Positions 24,362-33,546 of a stretch of DNA of 64,000 nt are shown in pieces. The stretch covers positions 85,406 through 149,405 of the forward strand of contig NZ_PYBW01000039.1 in NCBI RefSeq assembly GCF_003205575.1, written 5' to 3'. The DNA is from Streptomyces tateyamensis (GTDB taxonomy: Bacteria > Actinomycetota > Actinomycetes > Streptomycetales > Streptomycetaceae). The notes under the pieces were generated by a model. It was not told the origin of the DNA. It did no database searches and saw nothing but the letters and a program-made list of their open reading frames with translations. Positions within the stretch are counted from its first letter, which is position 1; every line of letters begins with the position of its first letter. Both the position numbers and the translations under genes were made by a program.

Positions 24362-24440
24362 CAGGACGGCGGGGGACTGCGGACTGCAGGACGTCGGGAT
24401 GGCGGGACGTCGGGACGTCGGGGATGGCGGGACGGCGGGT
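24362..24440. repeat. GC-rich tandem repeat (GGACGTCGGGATGGC units)
   Basis: Imperfect copies of GACGTCGGG and GGGATGGCGGGAC recur through the gap between the TIM-barrel and rhomboid genes. No gene is seen in 24336-24536. It is a low-complexity repeat, not a CRISPR array. Confidence 0.6.
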
Positions 24441-24536
24441 CAGCTCACGCTAGCCGCCGGCCCGGGAGTGGTCTAGACCTAAAAGAGGGCTGCCCGAGCC
24501 TTGGCCCCGGGGCGCCGGCCCCGGCCCCGACCCCGG

Positions 24537-25250
24537 TCACAGGCCGAGGTCGTCGAGCTCCTTGAGCAGCGCCGAGCGCTCGGACCCGGCCTGCGGCGTC
24601 GAGTGGCCAGAGCCCTCGCGGGCCGCCGGCCCGGTCGGCGCGGTCGGCCCGCCCCCGCTCTGCCGGTCGCGCAGCAGCCATGCGCCCAGGCAGCCGCCGA
24701 CCAGACCGCCCAGGTGGTCCAGCCAGCTCACCCCGCCCGGCGCGCTCGGCAGTGCGCCGAACACCATGTACGCGAAGCTGGCTGCCATCACCAGGCCGAT
24801 CAGGGTGTCGATCAGGTGCCGGTCGAAGATGCCGCGCAGCACCACGTAGGCGAAGTAGCCGAAGACCAGCCCGCTGGCCCCCACGGTGATGACCCGCGGG
24901 CTCTGGAAGATCCACACGGCCAGCCCGCAGGTCACCGCGAGCAGCACGGTCAGCAGCAGGAACCGGGCCACCCCGCGGTAGGCGGCCAGGAAGGCGAAGA
25001 CGAACAGCGGGCCGGAGTTGGACTCCAGGTGGGCCCAGCCGAAGTGCAGCAGCGGGGCGCTGAAGAACATCGGCAGCGAGCCGAGGTCGTGCGGGCGGAT
25101 GGCGTACTGCACGGCCAGCGCGTTGTCGTCCGACCAGTTGCCCAGCTGCACCGCCCAGACCACGGCGAGCAGGGCGAAGACCACGAAGAAGGCCATGCGC
25201 GCCTCCGCGATCATCGCGCTCTCGGCGCTGCGGACGTCGGTCTCGGCCAT
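24537..25250 (-). CDS. Rhomboid family intramembrane serine protease
   Basis: 237 aa from the ATG at 25248-25250 (AGGGGA upstream). Six or so membrane segments are visible (MAFFVVFALLAVVWAVQLGN onwards). Catalytic residues are Ser126 in GASG and His179 in LDHLGG. The Asp/Glu-rich C-terminal tail is cytoplasmic. It cleaves transmembrane helices of unknown substrates. Divergent from the GH92 gene. Confidence 0.85.
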   Translation of the reverse strand: MAETDVRSAESAMIAEARMAFFVVFALLAVVWAVQLGNWSDDNALAVQYAIRPHDLGSLPMFFSAPLLHFGWAHLESNSGPLFVFAFLAAYRGVARFLLLTVLLAVTCGLAVWIFQSPRVITVGASGLVFGYFAYVVLRGIFDRHLIDTLIGLVMAASFAYMVFGALPSAPGGVSWLDHLGGLVGGCLGAWLLRDRQSGGGPTAPTGPAAREGSGHSTPQAGSERSALLKELDDLGL

Positions 25251-25273
25251 GTGCGGTCCCCTCCCGTTGTGTC

Positions 25274-25321
25274 GACCCCGTCGGCGTCGCCCGTTGCTGT
25301 GGACCCCGTCGGCGTCGCCCG
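25274..25321. repeat. 20-bp direct repeat in the rhomboid/GH92 intergenic region
   Basis: GACCCCGTCGGCGTCGCCCG occurs exactly at 25274-25293 and 25302-25321, a 28-base period. It lies in the shared promoter region between the divergent genes and could be a regulator site pair or simple slippage. Confidence 0.55.
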
Positions 25322-25449
25322 CTGGTCCCGCCCGTAGGTGTCGTCGCCGATGGTAAGGGCTGGCGCCGTCCACCCCGGGATGGGCCGTCCGGGCGACTGA
25401 CGGCCTGTCGCGCCCGGGGGTGGGTCTGCCCAGGTCAGACGATGACCAT

Positions 25450-28233
25450 ATGAGAGCCCGTCAGATCATCGCGCTGGGCGCCGCCGTGCTGCTCGGCCCG
25501 GTGGCCGCTGTCCCGGTGGCCGCCACCCCCGCCCTGGCGGTGCCGGGACCGGCCGCCGCCCGCGCGCACCGCACCGTCGTGGACGATCCCGCGCAGTACG
25601 TCAATCCGTTCACCGGCACCAAGCAGGGCGCGGTCGACTTCGGCAACGGCGGCGGCTCGGGGAACACCTTCCCCGGCGCCACCACGCCGTTCGGCATGCT
25701 CCAGTGGAGCCCGGACACCGTGACCTACCAGCACGGCGGCTACCAGTACGACGACCAGCGGATCCGCGGCTTCAGCCTGACCCACATCTCCGGCGCCGGC
25801 TGCGGCGACTACGGCACCACGCCGTTCCTGCCGCTGCTCGGGGATCGCCCGGTCGGCGCCGAGTCCTTCTCGCACGCCCACGAGAGCGCCGCCCCGGGCA
25901 GCTACGCGGTCACCTTCGACAACGGGCTGCGCACCGAGCTGGCCACCACCGCCCGCTCCGGCATCGCCCGGTTCAGCTACCCGGCCGGCCAGACCGCCTC
26001 GCTGCTGGTGGACGCGGGCCGCGCCTTCAACCAGGCCAGCGGCTCGGTCACGATCGGCAGCGACACCATCACCGGCTACACCGACAGCGGCAACTTCTGC
26101 GGCACGGGCAACCGGTACCGGGTGTACTTCAGCGCGGTGTTCGACCACCCGTTCACCAAGGCCGGCATCGTGAACGACGGCCGGATGGACACCGGCCGGC
26201 ACACCGCCGAGGGCGGCAGCCCCGGCATCGCCCCGCAGCCCGCCCGCACCGCGGAGGCGCAGGCCGCGCTGGCCGAGGGCCGGCGCGGCAGCCAGCAGCC
26301 GGTGCACCCCGAGGCACCTGCGGCGGGGTCGGGGGCCCAGGCGATGGTCTCCTTCGCGCCCGGCGCCACGGTGACCGCCCGGGTCGGCATCTCCTTCACC
26401 AGCGCGGCCGGCGCCCGGGCCAACCTGGCCGCCGAGCAGCCCGACCCGGCGCTGGGCCTGGACCAGGTCCGCGACGCCTCCCGGTCGGCCTGGAACGACA
26501 TGCTGGGCCGGATCGCGGTGGCCGGCGGCAGCGACCAGGACCGTCGGCTGCTCTACACCGCGCTCTACCACGCACTGCTGCACCCGAGCGCGCTCAGCGA
26601 CACCGACGGCAGCTACCCGGGGATGGACGGGCAGGTGCACCGCACGCCGGTCGGGAAGGTCCAGTACGCCGACTTCTCGGGCTGGGACGTCTACCGCTCG
26701 CAGATGCAGCTGGTCGCCCTGCTGGCGCCGGAGCGGGCCTCGGACATCGCCCAGTCGGTGCTCAACCAGGGCGTGCAGGCCGGCTACTTCGACCGCTGGA
26801 CGCTCGCCAACGGCGGCACCGGGGTGATGACCGGCGACCCGCTGCCGATGATCGCCGCCAGCATCCACGCCTTCGGCGCCACCGACTTCGACGCCGCCGA
26901 ACTGCTGCGCCGGTCACTGGCCGGGCGCCGGGACGGACGCGAGCGGGCCGGCCACCAGGTCTACGACTCGATGGGCTTCGTGCCCACCGGTACCGGGGGC
27001 GAGTGGGGTCCGGCCGCCGACACCCTGGAGTACAGCAGCGCCGACTTCGCGCTCTCCCAGCTGGCGGACCGGCTCGGCGACCACGGCGACCACGACGCGC
27101 TGCTGCGCACCTCGGCCAACTGGCGCAACCAGTTCAACGCGGACAGCCACTACATCCAGCCGCGCAACGCGGACCACGGCTGGCCCGCCTTCGACCCGTC
27201 CTCGCAGAGCAACTACACCGAGGGCAACGGCGCCCAGTACACCTGGATGGTCCCGTACAACCACCGCGGCCTGTTCGACGCGATGGGCGGCGACCAGGCG
27301 GTGGTCTCCCGGCTGGACTTCTTCTTCCAGCAGCTCAACGCCGGGCCGAACGCGCCGCACGCCTACCTGGGCAACGAGCCCTCCCTCAACACGCCGTGGG
27401 CCTACGACTACGCGGGCCGCCCGGACCGGGCCGCCGACGTCGTGCGCACCGCGCTGACCACGCTCTTCGGCACCGGTCCGGACGGCGAGGTGGGCAACGA
27501 CGACCTGGGCGAGATGAGTTCCTGGGCGGTCTGGGCGGCACTGGGCCTGTACCCGCAGGTGCCCGGCCGGGCCGAACTGGTGCTGGCCAGCCCGCTCTTC
27601 CCGCAGACCACCATCACCCGGGGCAACGGCGTCAGCATCGACATCAGCGCCCCCGCGGCCTCCCGTGCGGCCCGCTTCGTGCACGGCCTGCGGGTCAACG
27701 GGCAGCCCAGCACCCGCCCGTGGGTGAACGCCGAGCTGGTCACCGAGGGCGGGACCCTGGACTACGACCTGGGCACCGACCCGGACCCGTCCTGGGGCCA
27801 CGACCCGGCCGACGCGCCGCCCTCCTTCGACGTGGGCCCGGCCCGCCCGGCCACCGGACCGATCACCGGCCTGGCCGCCAAGTGCGTGGACGTGGACCAC
27901 TCCCGCGGTGCCGGCACCCCGGTCCAGCTGTGGGTCTGCGACGGCACCGGTGCGCAGAGCTGGACGACGGCGGGCGACGGCACCATCCGGGCATTGGGCC
28001 TGTGCCTGGACGCGCTGCACAGCGGTACGGCCAACGGCACCCAGGTCCAGGTCTGGTTCTGCAACGGCACCGGCGCCCAGCAGTGGTGGCCGCGCCCGGA
28101 CGGCTCGATCTACAGCCCCGCCGCCGGCCGCTGCCTGGACGTGCCGAACAGCAACACGGCGGACGGCACCCACCTGCAGCTCTACGACTGCAACGGCACC
28201 GGCGCCCAGCGCTGGACGGTGCCGACGGCCTGA
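25450..28233 (+). CDS. Secreted GH92 alpha-mannosidase with ricin-B lectin domain
   Basis: 927 aa. A signal peptide (ARQIIALGAAVLLG, cleavage near residue 34-38) leads into a GH92 domain. GH92 marks: TTPFGMLQWSPDT, FSLTHISGAGC, YTALYHALLHP, DFSGWDVYRSQ, NEPSLNTPWAYDYAGRP, and GNDDLGEMSSWAVWAALGLYP. A C-terminal ricin-type domain (~810-927) has three QxW-like repeats (LWVCDGTGAQSW, VWFCNGTGAQQW, LYDCNGTGAQRW). It should trim exo-alpha-1,2-mannose from glycans, bound by the lectin. Calcium-dependent in the family. Confidence 0.9.
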   Translation: MRARQIIALGAAVLLGPVAAVPVAATPALAVPGPAAARAHRTVVDDPAQYVNPFTGTKQGAVDFGNGGGSGNTFPGATTPFGMLQWSPDTVTYQHGGYQYDDQRIRGFSLTHISGAGCGDYGTTPFLPLLGDRPVGAESFSHAHESAAPGSYAVTFDNGLRTELATTARSGIARFSYPAGQTASLLVDAGRAFNQASGSVTIGSDTITGYTDSGNFCGTGNRYRVYFSAVFDHPFTKAGIVNDGRMDTGRHTAEGGSPGIAPQPARTAEAQAALAEGRRGSQQPVHPEAPAAGSGAQAMVSFAPGATVTARVGISFTSAAGARANLAAEQPDPALGLDQVRDASRSAWNDMLGRIAVAGGSDQDRRLLYTALYHALLHPSALSDTDGSYPGMDGQVHRTPVGKVQYADFSGWDVYRSQMQLVALLAPERASDIAQSVLNQGVQAGYFDRWTLANGGTGVMTGDPLPMIAASIHAFGATDFDAAELLRRSLAGRRDGRERAGHQVYDSMGFVPTGTGGEWGPAADTLEYSSADFALSQLADRLGDHGDHDALLRTSANWRNQFNADSHYIQPRNADHGWPAFDPSSQSNYTEGNGAQYTWMVPYNHRGLFDAMGGDQAVVSRLDFFFQQLNAGPNAPHAYLGNEPSLNTPWAYDYAGRPDRAADVVRTALTTLFGTGPDGEVGNDDLGEMSSWAVWAALGLYPQVPGRAELVLASPLFPQTTITRGNGVSIDISAPAASRAARFVHGLRVNGQPSTRPWVNAELVTEGGTLDYDLGTDPDPSWGHDPADAPPSFDVGPARPATGPITGLAAKCVDVDHSRGAGTPVQLWVCDGTGAQSWTTAGDGTIRALGLCLDALHSGTANGTQVQVWFCNGTGAQQWWPRPDGSIYSPAAGRCLDVPNSNTADGTHLQLYDCNGTGAQRWTVPTA

Positions 28234-28266
28234 CCACTCCCGCAGGGCCCTCGGCCGCCGGATCCG

Positions 28267-28878
28267 CTACGACTTCTTCGCCGTCTTCGTAGCGGACCCG
28301 GCGGCCTTCTTCGCGGCCGCCTTGGCCTGCTGCTTGTACGCCCGCACCTGGGCCAGCGACTCGGGACCGGTGATGTCGGCCACCGAGCGGTGGCAGCCGT
28401 CCTCCCCGTAGGCCCCGGCCGCCTCCCGCCAGCCGGCCGGCCGCACCCCGAACTGCTTGCCCAGCAGGGCCAGGAAGATCTGCGACTTCTGCGCCCCGAA
28501 CCCGGGCAGCGCGGTCAGCCGCGCCAGCAGCTCGGCCCCGCTGCCGGCCGTGCGCCACACCGCCTCGGCGTCCCCGCCGTAGTGCTCCACCAGGTACTGG
28601 CACAACTGCTGCGTCCTCTTGGCCATCGCCGCCGGGTACCGGTGCACGGCCGGCTTCTCCGAGAGCAGCTCCGCGAACGCCTCAGGCGGGTACCCGGCGA
28701 TCGCCGCCGCGTCCAGCTCCTCCCCGCCCATCCGCCGCGCGATCACCAGCGGCCCGGCGAACGCCTTCTCCATCGGTACCTGCTGGTCGAGCAGCATCCC
28801 GACCAACGCCGCCAACGGACTACGCCCGAGCAGCGCGTCCGCCTCGGCCTCCTGGGCCAGGTGCACAGTGACTGACAT
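28267..28878 (-). CDS. HhH-GPD base-excision repair family protein
   Basis: 203 aa from the ATG at 28876-28878; the in-frame ATG at 28887 would add three residues. An HhH-GPD pattern is visible with LGRSPLAALVGMLLDQQVPM (N-terminal helix of the fold) and LTALPGFGAQKSQIF (helix-hairpin-helix). A basic Lys/Ala tail follows (KQQAKAAAKKAAG), probably DNA-binding. Catalytic Asp is not obvious. Confidence 0.75.
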   Translation of the reverse strand: MSVTVHLAQEAEADALLGRSPLAALVGMLLDQQVPMEKAFAGPLVIARRMGGEELDAAAIAGYPPEAFAELLSEKPAVHRYPAAMAKRTQQLCQYLVEHYGGDAEAVWRTAGSGAELLARLTALPGFGAQKSQIFLALLGKQFGVRPAGWREAAGAYGEDGCHRSVADITGPESLAQVRAYKQQAKAAAKKAAGSATKTAKKS

Positions 28879-28923
28879 GGCATCCATGATGACGGAGCGT
28901 CAGTCGGTGGCGGTGCAGGCGGC

Positions 28924-31449
28924 TCAGGCCCCGCGTGCCTCCGGGGGTGGCAGGACGCTGTAGAGGTGGCTCAGTTCGAAGGTGATCGGGGTGGTGGGGG
29001 TGGTGCGGTGGCAGGCGTGGAGGTAGGGCGGGTCGAGGGTGAGGGTGGTGACGGTGTGTTCGGTGATGGTGTGGTGGCCGGTCAGGTACTCGATGGTGAC
29101 CGGCTGGTCCAGGCGCAGGGCGCGGGACAGGCGGGTGATCTCCGGACGGGTCAGGCGCGGTGCCTCGGCGGCGAGTTCGGTCTCGGTGACGGGGGGCCGG
29201 GCGCCCGGCGGCGGGGTGGTGGCGAGCAGGTGGGCGGCCAGGCGGCGCAGTTCGGAGCTGGTGGGCAGGATCCGGGGCGGGCGGGCCGGGGTGCTGCCGC
29301 GCTGGGGCGGGACGGTGGCGGGCCGGTCGACCAGCAGCAGGCCGTCGGCGCCCTCGGCCACCGGCGCGTACCCCTCGGCGCGCAGGGCGGCCAGGGTCTG
29401 TTCCGGGCCGGCCGCGCTGACCAGCACGGTGCCGGCCAGCCGGCGCAGCCGCAGGGCGGCCAGGCCCCGGTGGGCGGCCAGTTCGGCCAGCAGCGCCGGG
29501 TCCTCGCCGTGCAGCACGCAGCCGGAGGCGAGCACCTTGACCCGCCCGTGCCGGCGGGCGGTGTCGGCGATCAGGTAGGCCAGTGGCTGCGGCAGTGCCG
29601 GGAGGTCGGCGGCCGCGGCCAGTTCGGCGGAGAGCTGCTGGGGTGAGCGCCCGCCGTCCAGCGCGCGGCGGATGCCGGCCGCGGTGAACCGCCAGACCGA
29701 GGCGGTGCCGTGCGACTCGCGTTCGGCGGCCGCGTCCAGCAGGGCGGCCAGCCGGCCGGTCGGCGGACCGGCCACCACGGCGGTCAGGTCGGCGCCGATC
29801 CGGGCCCGGTCGGTGGCGCCCGGCAGCAGACGGCGGGCGGCCTCGCGCAGGGCGCCGGGCTGCTCGGGGGAGTAGCCGGACAGCGCCGCGCCGAGCGGGG
29901 ACAGGGTGCCGCGGGCCACCACCCCGAGCAGTTCGGCCTCGGTGATCACGGCGGCGAACGGCCAGTCCTGCTCGGGCAGCTGGTCGGCCTGCGGGCGGTG
30001 CCAGGCGATCAGCCGGCCCAGCCCCGCGGCCCGGGCCGCACCGTGCCCGGCGGGCAGCCGGCCGGCCGCGGTGAGCAGCCCGCGCCGGGCGTGCCGGCAG
30101 CTCGGGCTGGCCGGGCGGGCCACCAGCGCGGGCCAGCTGCGCCCCTGCTGGTCGAGCACGGCGGTCGGGGTGAACGGCAGGGTCAGCCAGGCGACCACCA
30201 GGGTGGCGTACTGCTCGGCCGGCGGCCGCAGGCGCCAGCCGTCGTAGTCCGCGGTCAGCCGCAGCGGCCCGCCCTCGGCGGCCAGGTCGGCGGCCCGCTT
30301 GGTGGTGCGGGCCGACTGGCCCTCGCGCCGCCCGCCCGGCCGGCCCCCGCCGCTGATCAGCAGCCCGGCGGCCAGCGCGCACTCCAGCACCAGCCGGACC
30401 AGCGGCTCCTCGCAGCGGGCGGTGCGGGTCAGCCGGCCCAGCTCGCGCGGCCCGAGGCCGCCGTTCTTCAGCAGGGTGGGCGGGTTGGCGGCGCAGGCGG
30501 CGAGCAGCGCGGCGGCCTGGGTGGTGAAGGCGGTGGCGGCCGCGGCGGCCTCGCGGGCCACCTCGGCCTCGCCGACCGGGTACAGCTCGGGCAGCGGCGG
30601 GACCGGGTCGAAGGGCGGGTGCCAGTGCGGCCCGCGCAGCGCGAGCAGCACCTCGCCGGGGACCTGGGAGGGGCCGTAGCCCCGCTGGTCGGGGATCAGC
30701 AGCCCGCGCTCGTGCGCCCACTGCGCGGCCAGACCGGCCTGCTGGGCCGAGACCGCCGGGGCACCGCACTGGCCGTCGCCGAACTCGCTGTGGCCGAACT
30801 CGCCGTCGCCGGTGCTCTCCAGCAGCAGTGCCCGCACGCCCGGTGGTGCTTCGGCGAGCAGTGCGGCCAGTTGCTCGGGGTCGCTGAGCCGCTCGGCCAG
30901 GGCGGCCAGCCGGTCCCGCCGGGCCACCGGGACGGGCAGCCGGTGCGCCGTCAGCAGCTCGCGCAGCTCGGCGGAGCCCGCCTCGGCGAGCAGCTCGGCC
31001 AGCGGGGCGCCCAGTCCCAGCGGGACGGGCCAGACCTGACGCAGCGTTGGGCTCGGGTAGAGCCGGTCCTGCCCGTCGCGCCACACCAGGCCCTGGCCGG
31101 CCAGCGCCGTCAGCGCCGTGTCCAGCCCGGCGGACCGCTCGCCGGCGCCGGCGTCGAGCAGTTGAGCCAGCCGGGACCAGGGCACCGGCCCGTCGCCGAG
31201 CGCGCAGAGCGCCTCGGCCGCCTGCAGGCAGGGCACTGGCAGCCGGCGCAGCACGGCGGTGGCCGAGCCGGGGCGCAGCAGCCGTTCGGCCAGCTCGCCG
31301 AGCGACTGCGGGGGCGGCTCGGCGGCCGTGTCCGGCCGGGCCCGGAGCAGGCGGTAGAGCTTGTCCTGGTCCAGCTCGGCCAGCCAGCCGACGAGTTCCG
31401 GCGGCGCGGTGGCCGACTCGACCGGCGGCGTGGTCCGGCTCGGGGACAT
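28924..31449 (-). CDS. Helicase-associated domain (XPB/Ssl2-like) protein
   Basis: 841 aa. The start MSPSRTTPPVESATAPPELV and the C-terminal block (KVLASGCVLHGEDPALLAEL, TRPEITRLSRALRLDQPVTI) match the actinobacterial helicase-C-3 family. It has no Walker A or DEAH motif, so it is not a helicase itself. A WYL-like end (IEYLTGHHTITEHTVTTLTL) suggests ligand or nucleic-acid sensing. Long Ala/Leu-rich helices fill the middle. Function unknown; a DNA repair or regulatory role is inferred from family naming. Confidence 0.7.
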   Translation of the reverse strand: MSPSRTTPPVESATAPPELVGWLAELDQDKLYRLLRARPDTAAEPPPQSLGELAERLLRPGSATAVLRRLPVPCLQAAEALCALGDGPVPWSRLAQLLDAGAGERSAGLDTALTALAGQGLVWRDGQDRLYPSPTLRQVWPVPLGLGAPLAELLAEAGSAELRELLTAHRLPVPVARRDRLAALAERLSDPEQLAALLAEAPPGVRALLLESTGDGEFGHSEFGDGQCGAPAVSAQQAGLAAQWAHERGLLIPDQRGYGPSQVPGEVLLALRGPHWHPPFDPVPPLPELYPVGEAEVAREAAAAATAFTTQAAALLAACAANPPTLLKNGGLGPRELGRLTRTARCEEPLVRLVLECALAAGLLISGGGRPGGRREGQSARTTKRAADLAAEGGPLRLTADYDGWRLRPPAEQYATLVVAWLTLPFTPTAVLDQQGRSWPALVARPASPSCRHARRGLLTAAGRLPAGHGAARAAGLGRLIAWHRPQADQLPEQDWPFAAVITEAELLGVVARGTLSPLGAALSGYSPEQPGALREAARRLLPGATDRARIGADLTAVVAGPPTGRLAALLDAAAERESHGTASVWRFTAAGIRRALDGGRSPQQLSAELAAAADLPALPQPLAYLIADTARRHGRVKVLASGCVLHGEDPALLAELAAHRGLAALRLRRLAGTVLVSAAGPEQTLAALRAEGYAPVAEGADGLLLVDRPATVPPQRGSTPARPPRILPTSSELRRLAAHLLATTPPPGARPPVTETELAAEAPRLTRPEITRLSRALRLDQPVTIEYLTGHHTITEHTVTTLTLDPPYLHACHRTTPTTPITFELSHLYSVLPPPEARGA

Positions 31450-31804
31450 GGCGGCTCACCTCGGTCCAAACGGCGCGGGACACGACCTGTCATGATCGCA
31501 GAAAGCGACGGTGCTGTGACTGTCGGTCAGTCTAGGGGCGGGGCAGCTGCTTCGGGACGGGTTCGCCGAGATCCGTCGGTACGGGGTTGTGCGGGACGGC
31601 GCGGGCGCTGTCGAGCGCGGGCGCGTCCGGTGCGGCCCGCGCCGCCCCACCCGCGCGGGCCCGGCGGGGGAGGGGCGCGCACCGTGCCGGACGCGCTGGT
31701 GGGGGGCGTGAGGCGGAGAGCGCGTGGGCGCGGGGTCGCCGGACCAGCGTGGCGCCGCCGGCCCCGGGGGGCCAGGCGACCCCGGGCTCGCCGGCCCCGC
31801 GGCC
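31450..31804. other. Intergenic region, no supported gene
   Basis: 355 bases upstream of the helicase-associated gene and downstream of the PEP-mutase-like gene. Open frames exist because of GC content but none has a start with a ribosome site or a recognisable domain. Confidence 0.6.
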
Positions 31805-32635
31805 TCAGCCCAGCAGGCCGTTCAACTCGCCGTACGGGATGGCCGCCGCGAGCTCGGTGTAGCTGCCCTCGGTGTACAGCTCACGGGCGGCGCGCTGGAC
31901 CACCGCGTAGGCGCTCTCCGCGATGGTCGAGCCCAGGCTGACCCGGGCCACGCCCAGCCCGGCCAGCTCCGCGACCGAGGGCCGGCCCGGCCCGCCGGGC
32001 ACGTTCAGCGGGACGGGCAGCGCCGCCGCCAGCTCCGCGATGGTGGCCCGGTCGGGCAGCCCGAAGACGAAGACGCCGCTGGCGCCGGCCGCCACGTAGG
32101 CGGTGGCCCGCTCCACGGTGAGCCGGAACAGCTCGGCCGGGTCGTCGGACACCCCGCACAGGTAGGTGTCGATCCGGGCGTTCAGGTACAGCGGCACGCC
32201 GACCCCCTCCGCCGCGGCCCGGGCGGCGGCGATCCGGGCCGCCTGGTCGTCCACCTCGCGCAGCGGAGCCGGGCCGGCCCGCAGCGAGTCCTCCAGGTTG
32301 ATCCCGACCGCGCCGGCCTTCAGCACCTCGGCCACGGTCTCGCCCACCCCGGCCGGGTCGGTCGCGTAGCCGTCCTCGATGTCCGCGGTCACCGGCAGGT
32401 CCACCGCATCGGCCACCCGGGCGACCAGCTCGACCGCCAGCGCGCGGCCCAGTGTGCCGCCGTCCTGGGTGCCCAGCGCCCAGGCCACTCCGGCGCTGGT
32501 GGTGGCGATCGCGGGTGCGCCGGCCGCGGCGACGATCCGGGCGCCGGCCGCGTCCCAGACATTGGCGAGGGCCAGCGGGTGGCCGGCGCGGTGCAGCGCC
32601 TGGAAGGCGAGGGCCTTGGCGGTCTGAGTGGTCAT
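31805..32635 (-). CDS. Isocitrate lyase/PEP mutase superfamily enzyme
   Basis: 276 aa. The TIM-barrel marks are LALANVWDAAGARIVAAAGA, TTSAGVAWALG, LPVTADIEDGY (metal/substrate acids) and GINLEDSLRAG. The KKCGH motif of true isocitrate lyase is absent. Such proteins act as PEP mutase, phosphonopyruvate hydrolase, carboxyvinyl-carboxyphosphonate mutase or 2-methylisocitrate lyase; the exact substrate cannot be read. It stands alone without phosphonate genes, so a degradative lyase is likelier. Confidence 0.8.
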   Translation of the reverse strand: MTTQTAKALAFQALHRAGHPLALANVWDAAGARIVAAAGAPAIATTSAGVAWALGTQDGGTLGRALAVELVARVADAVDLPVTADIEDGYATDPAGVGETVAEVLKAGAVGINLEDSLRAGPAPLREVDDQAARIAAARAAAEGVGVPLYLNARIDTYLCGVSDDPAELFRLTVERATAYVAAGASGVFVFGLPDRATIAELAAALPVPLNVPGGPGRPSVAELAGLGVARVSLGSTIAESAYAVVQRAARELYTEGSYTELAAAIPYGELNGLLG

Positions 32636-32839
32636 CGGATTACCTCCGTGCGGGCCCGGCGGGGCTGGGCGGAAACGGTGTCAGGGCGCCAGTCCATCAG
32701 GCCGGGTGGCCGGTTGTCCGGCGGATTTCGGACCCGGACGCCCGGGTCGACCTCCCGGCCACCCGGGCCGGGCAGGGCCCCGCCGGGCTGGTGCTGTGCG
32801 CGGCGGTGCCGCACTCCGGCCGGCGCCGTTGACCCCCCG

Positions 32840-33546
32840 TCAGCTCTCCGGATCGCCCGGGCTGACCAGGCCGGTCTCGTAGGCCAGCACCACCGCCTGG
32901 ACCCGGTCGCGCAGGCCGAGCTTGGCCAGGATCCGGGCCACGTGGGTCTTCACGGTGGCCTCGGACAGGTGCAGGTCGGCGGCCAGTTCGGCGTTGCTGC
33001 GCCCGCGGGCCAGCTGCCGCAGCACCTCGCCCTCCCGGGCGGTCAGGCTCGCCAGCCCCCGGTGCTGCGCGGCCGGGTCGGCGGCCGGGCGCTCCTCGCG
33101 CGGGGCGAACCGGGCCACCAGGCGCCGGGTGACGCCGGGGCCAGCAGTGCGTCGCCGTCCTGCACCATCCGTACCGCGGCGACCAGGTGCTCGGGGCTGA
33201 CGTCCTTGAGCAGGAAGCCGCTGGCCCCGGCGGAGAGCGCCGCGTACACGTAGTGGTCCAGGTCGAAGGTGGTCAGCACGATCACCCGGGGCGGCGTCCG
33301 GCCGCCCTCGGCGAGGATCCGCCGGGTGGCCTCCAGGCCGTCGAGCTCGGGCATCCGGATGTCCATCAGCACCACGTCGGGACGGGTGCGGCGGACCGCC
33401 GCGACCGCCTGCTCGCCGTCGGGTGCCTCGGCCACCACCTCGATGCCCTGGGAGGCCAGGATCATCCGGAAGCCGGTGCGGACCAGCGCCTAGTCGTCGG
33501 CGATCACCACCCGCAGCGGGGTGCTCGCAGCGGCGTCGACGGTCAT
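32840..33546 (-). pseudogene. LuxR/NarL-type response regulator, broken by stop and frameshift
   Basis: Two lesions interrupt an otherwise normal ~220-aa regulator. Codon 19 is TAG (33490-33492) where the family has Gln in ADDQALVRTGF. Near 33137 one base is missing, so the receiver frame (VLMDIRMPELDGLEAT, LLKDVSPEHLVAA) runs out and the C-terminal half (MARFAPREERPAAD, LTAREGEVLRQLARG, KTHVARILAKLGLR) is in the next frame. The ATG at 33544-33546 overlaps the kinase stop (ATGA). Either a decayed gene or two assembly errors. Confidence 0.8.

Noticed and set aside
24362..24440. Repeat considered as a CRISPR array
   Set aside because: Units are short, imperfect and without spacers; no cas gene is in the window.
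25704..28292. Very long second frame across the GH92 gene
   Set aside because: It follows a GC-rich gene's +1 frame, has Arg/Pro/Gly-rich nonsense sequence and no domain. The GH92 frame has clear motifs.
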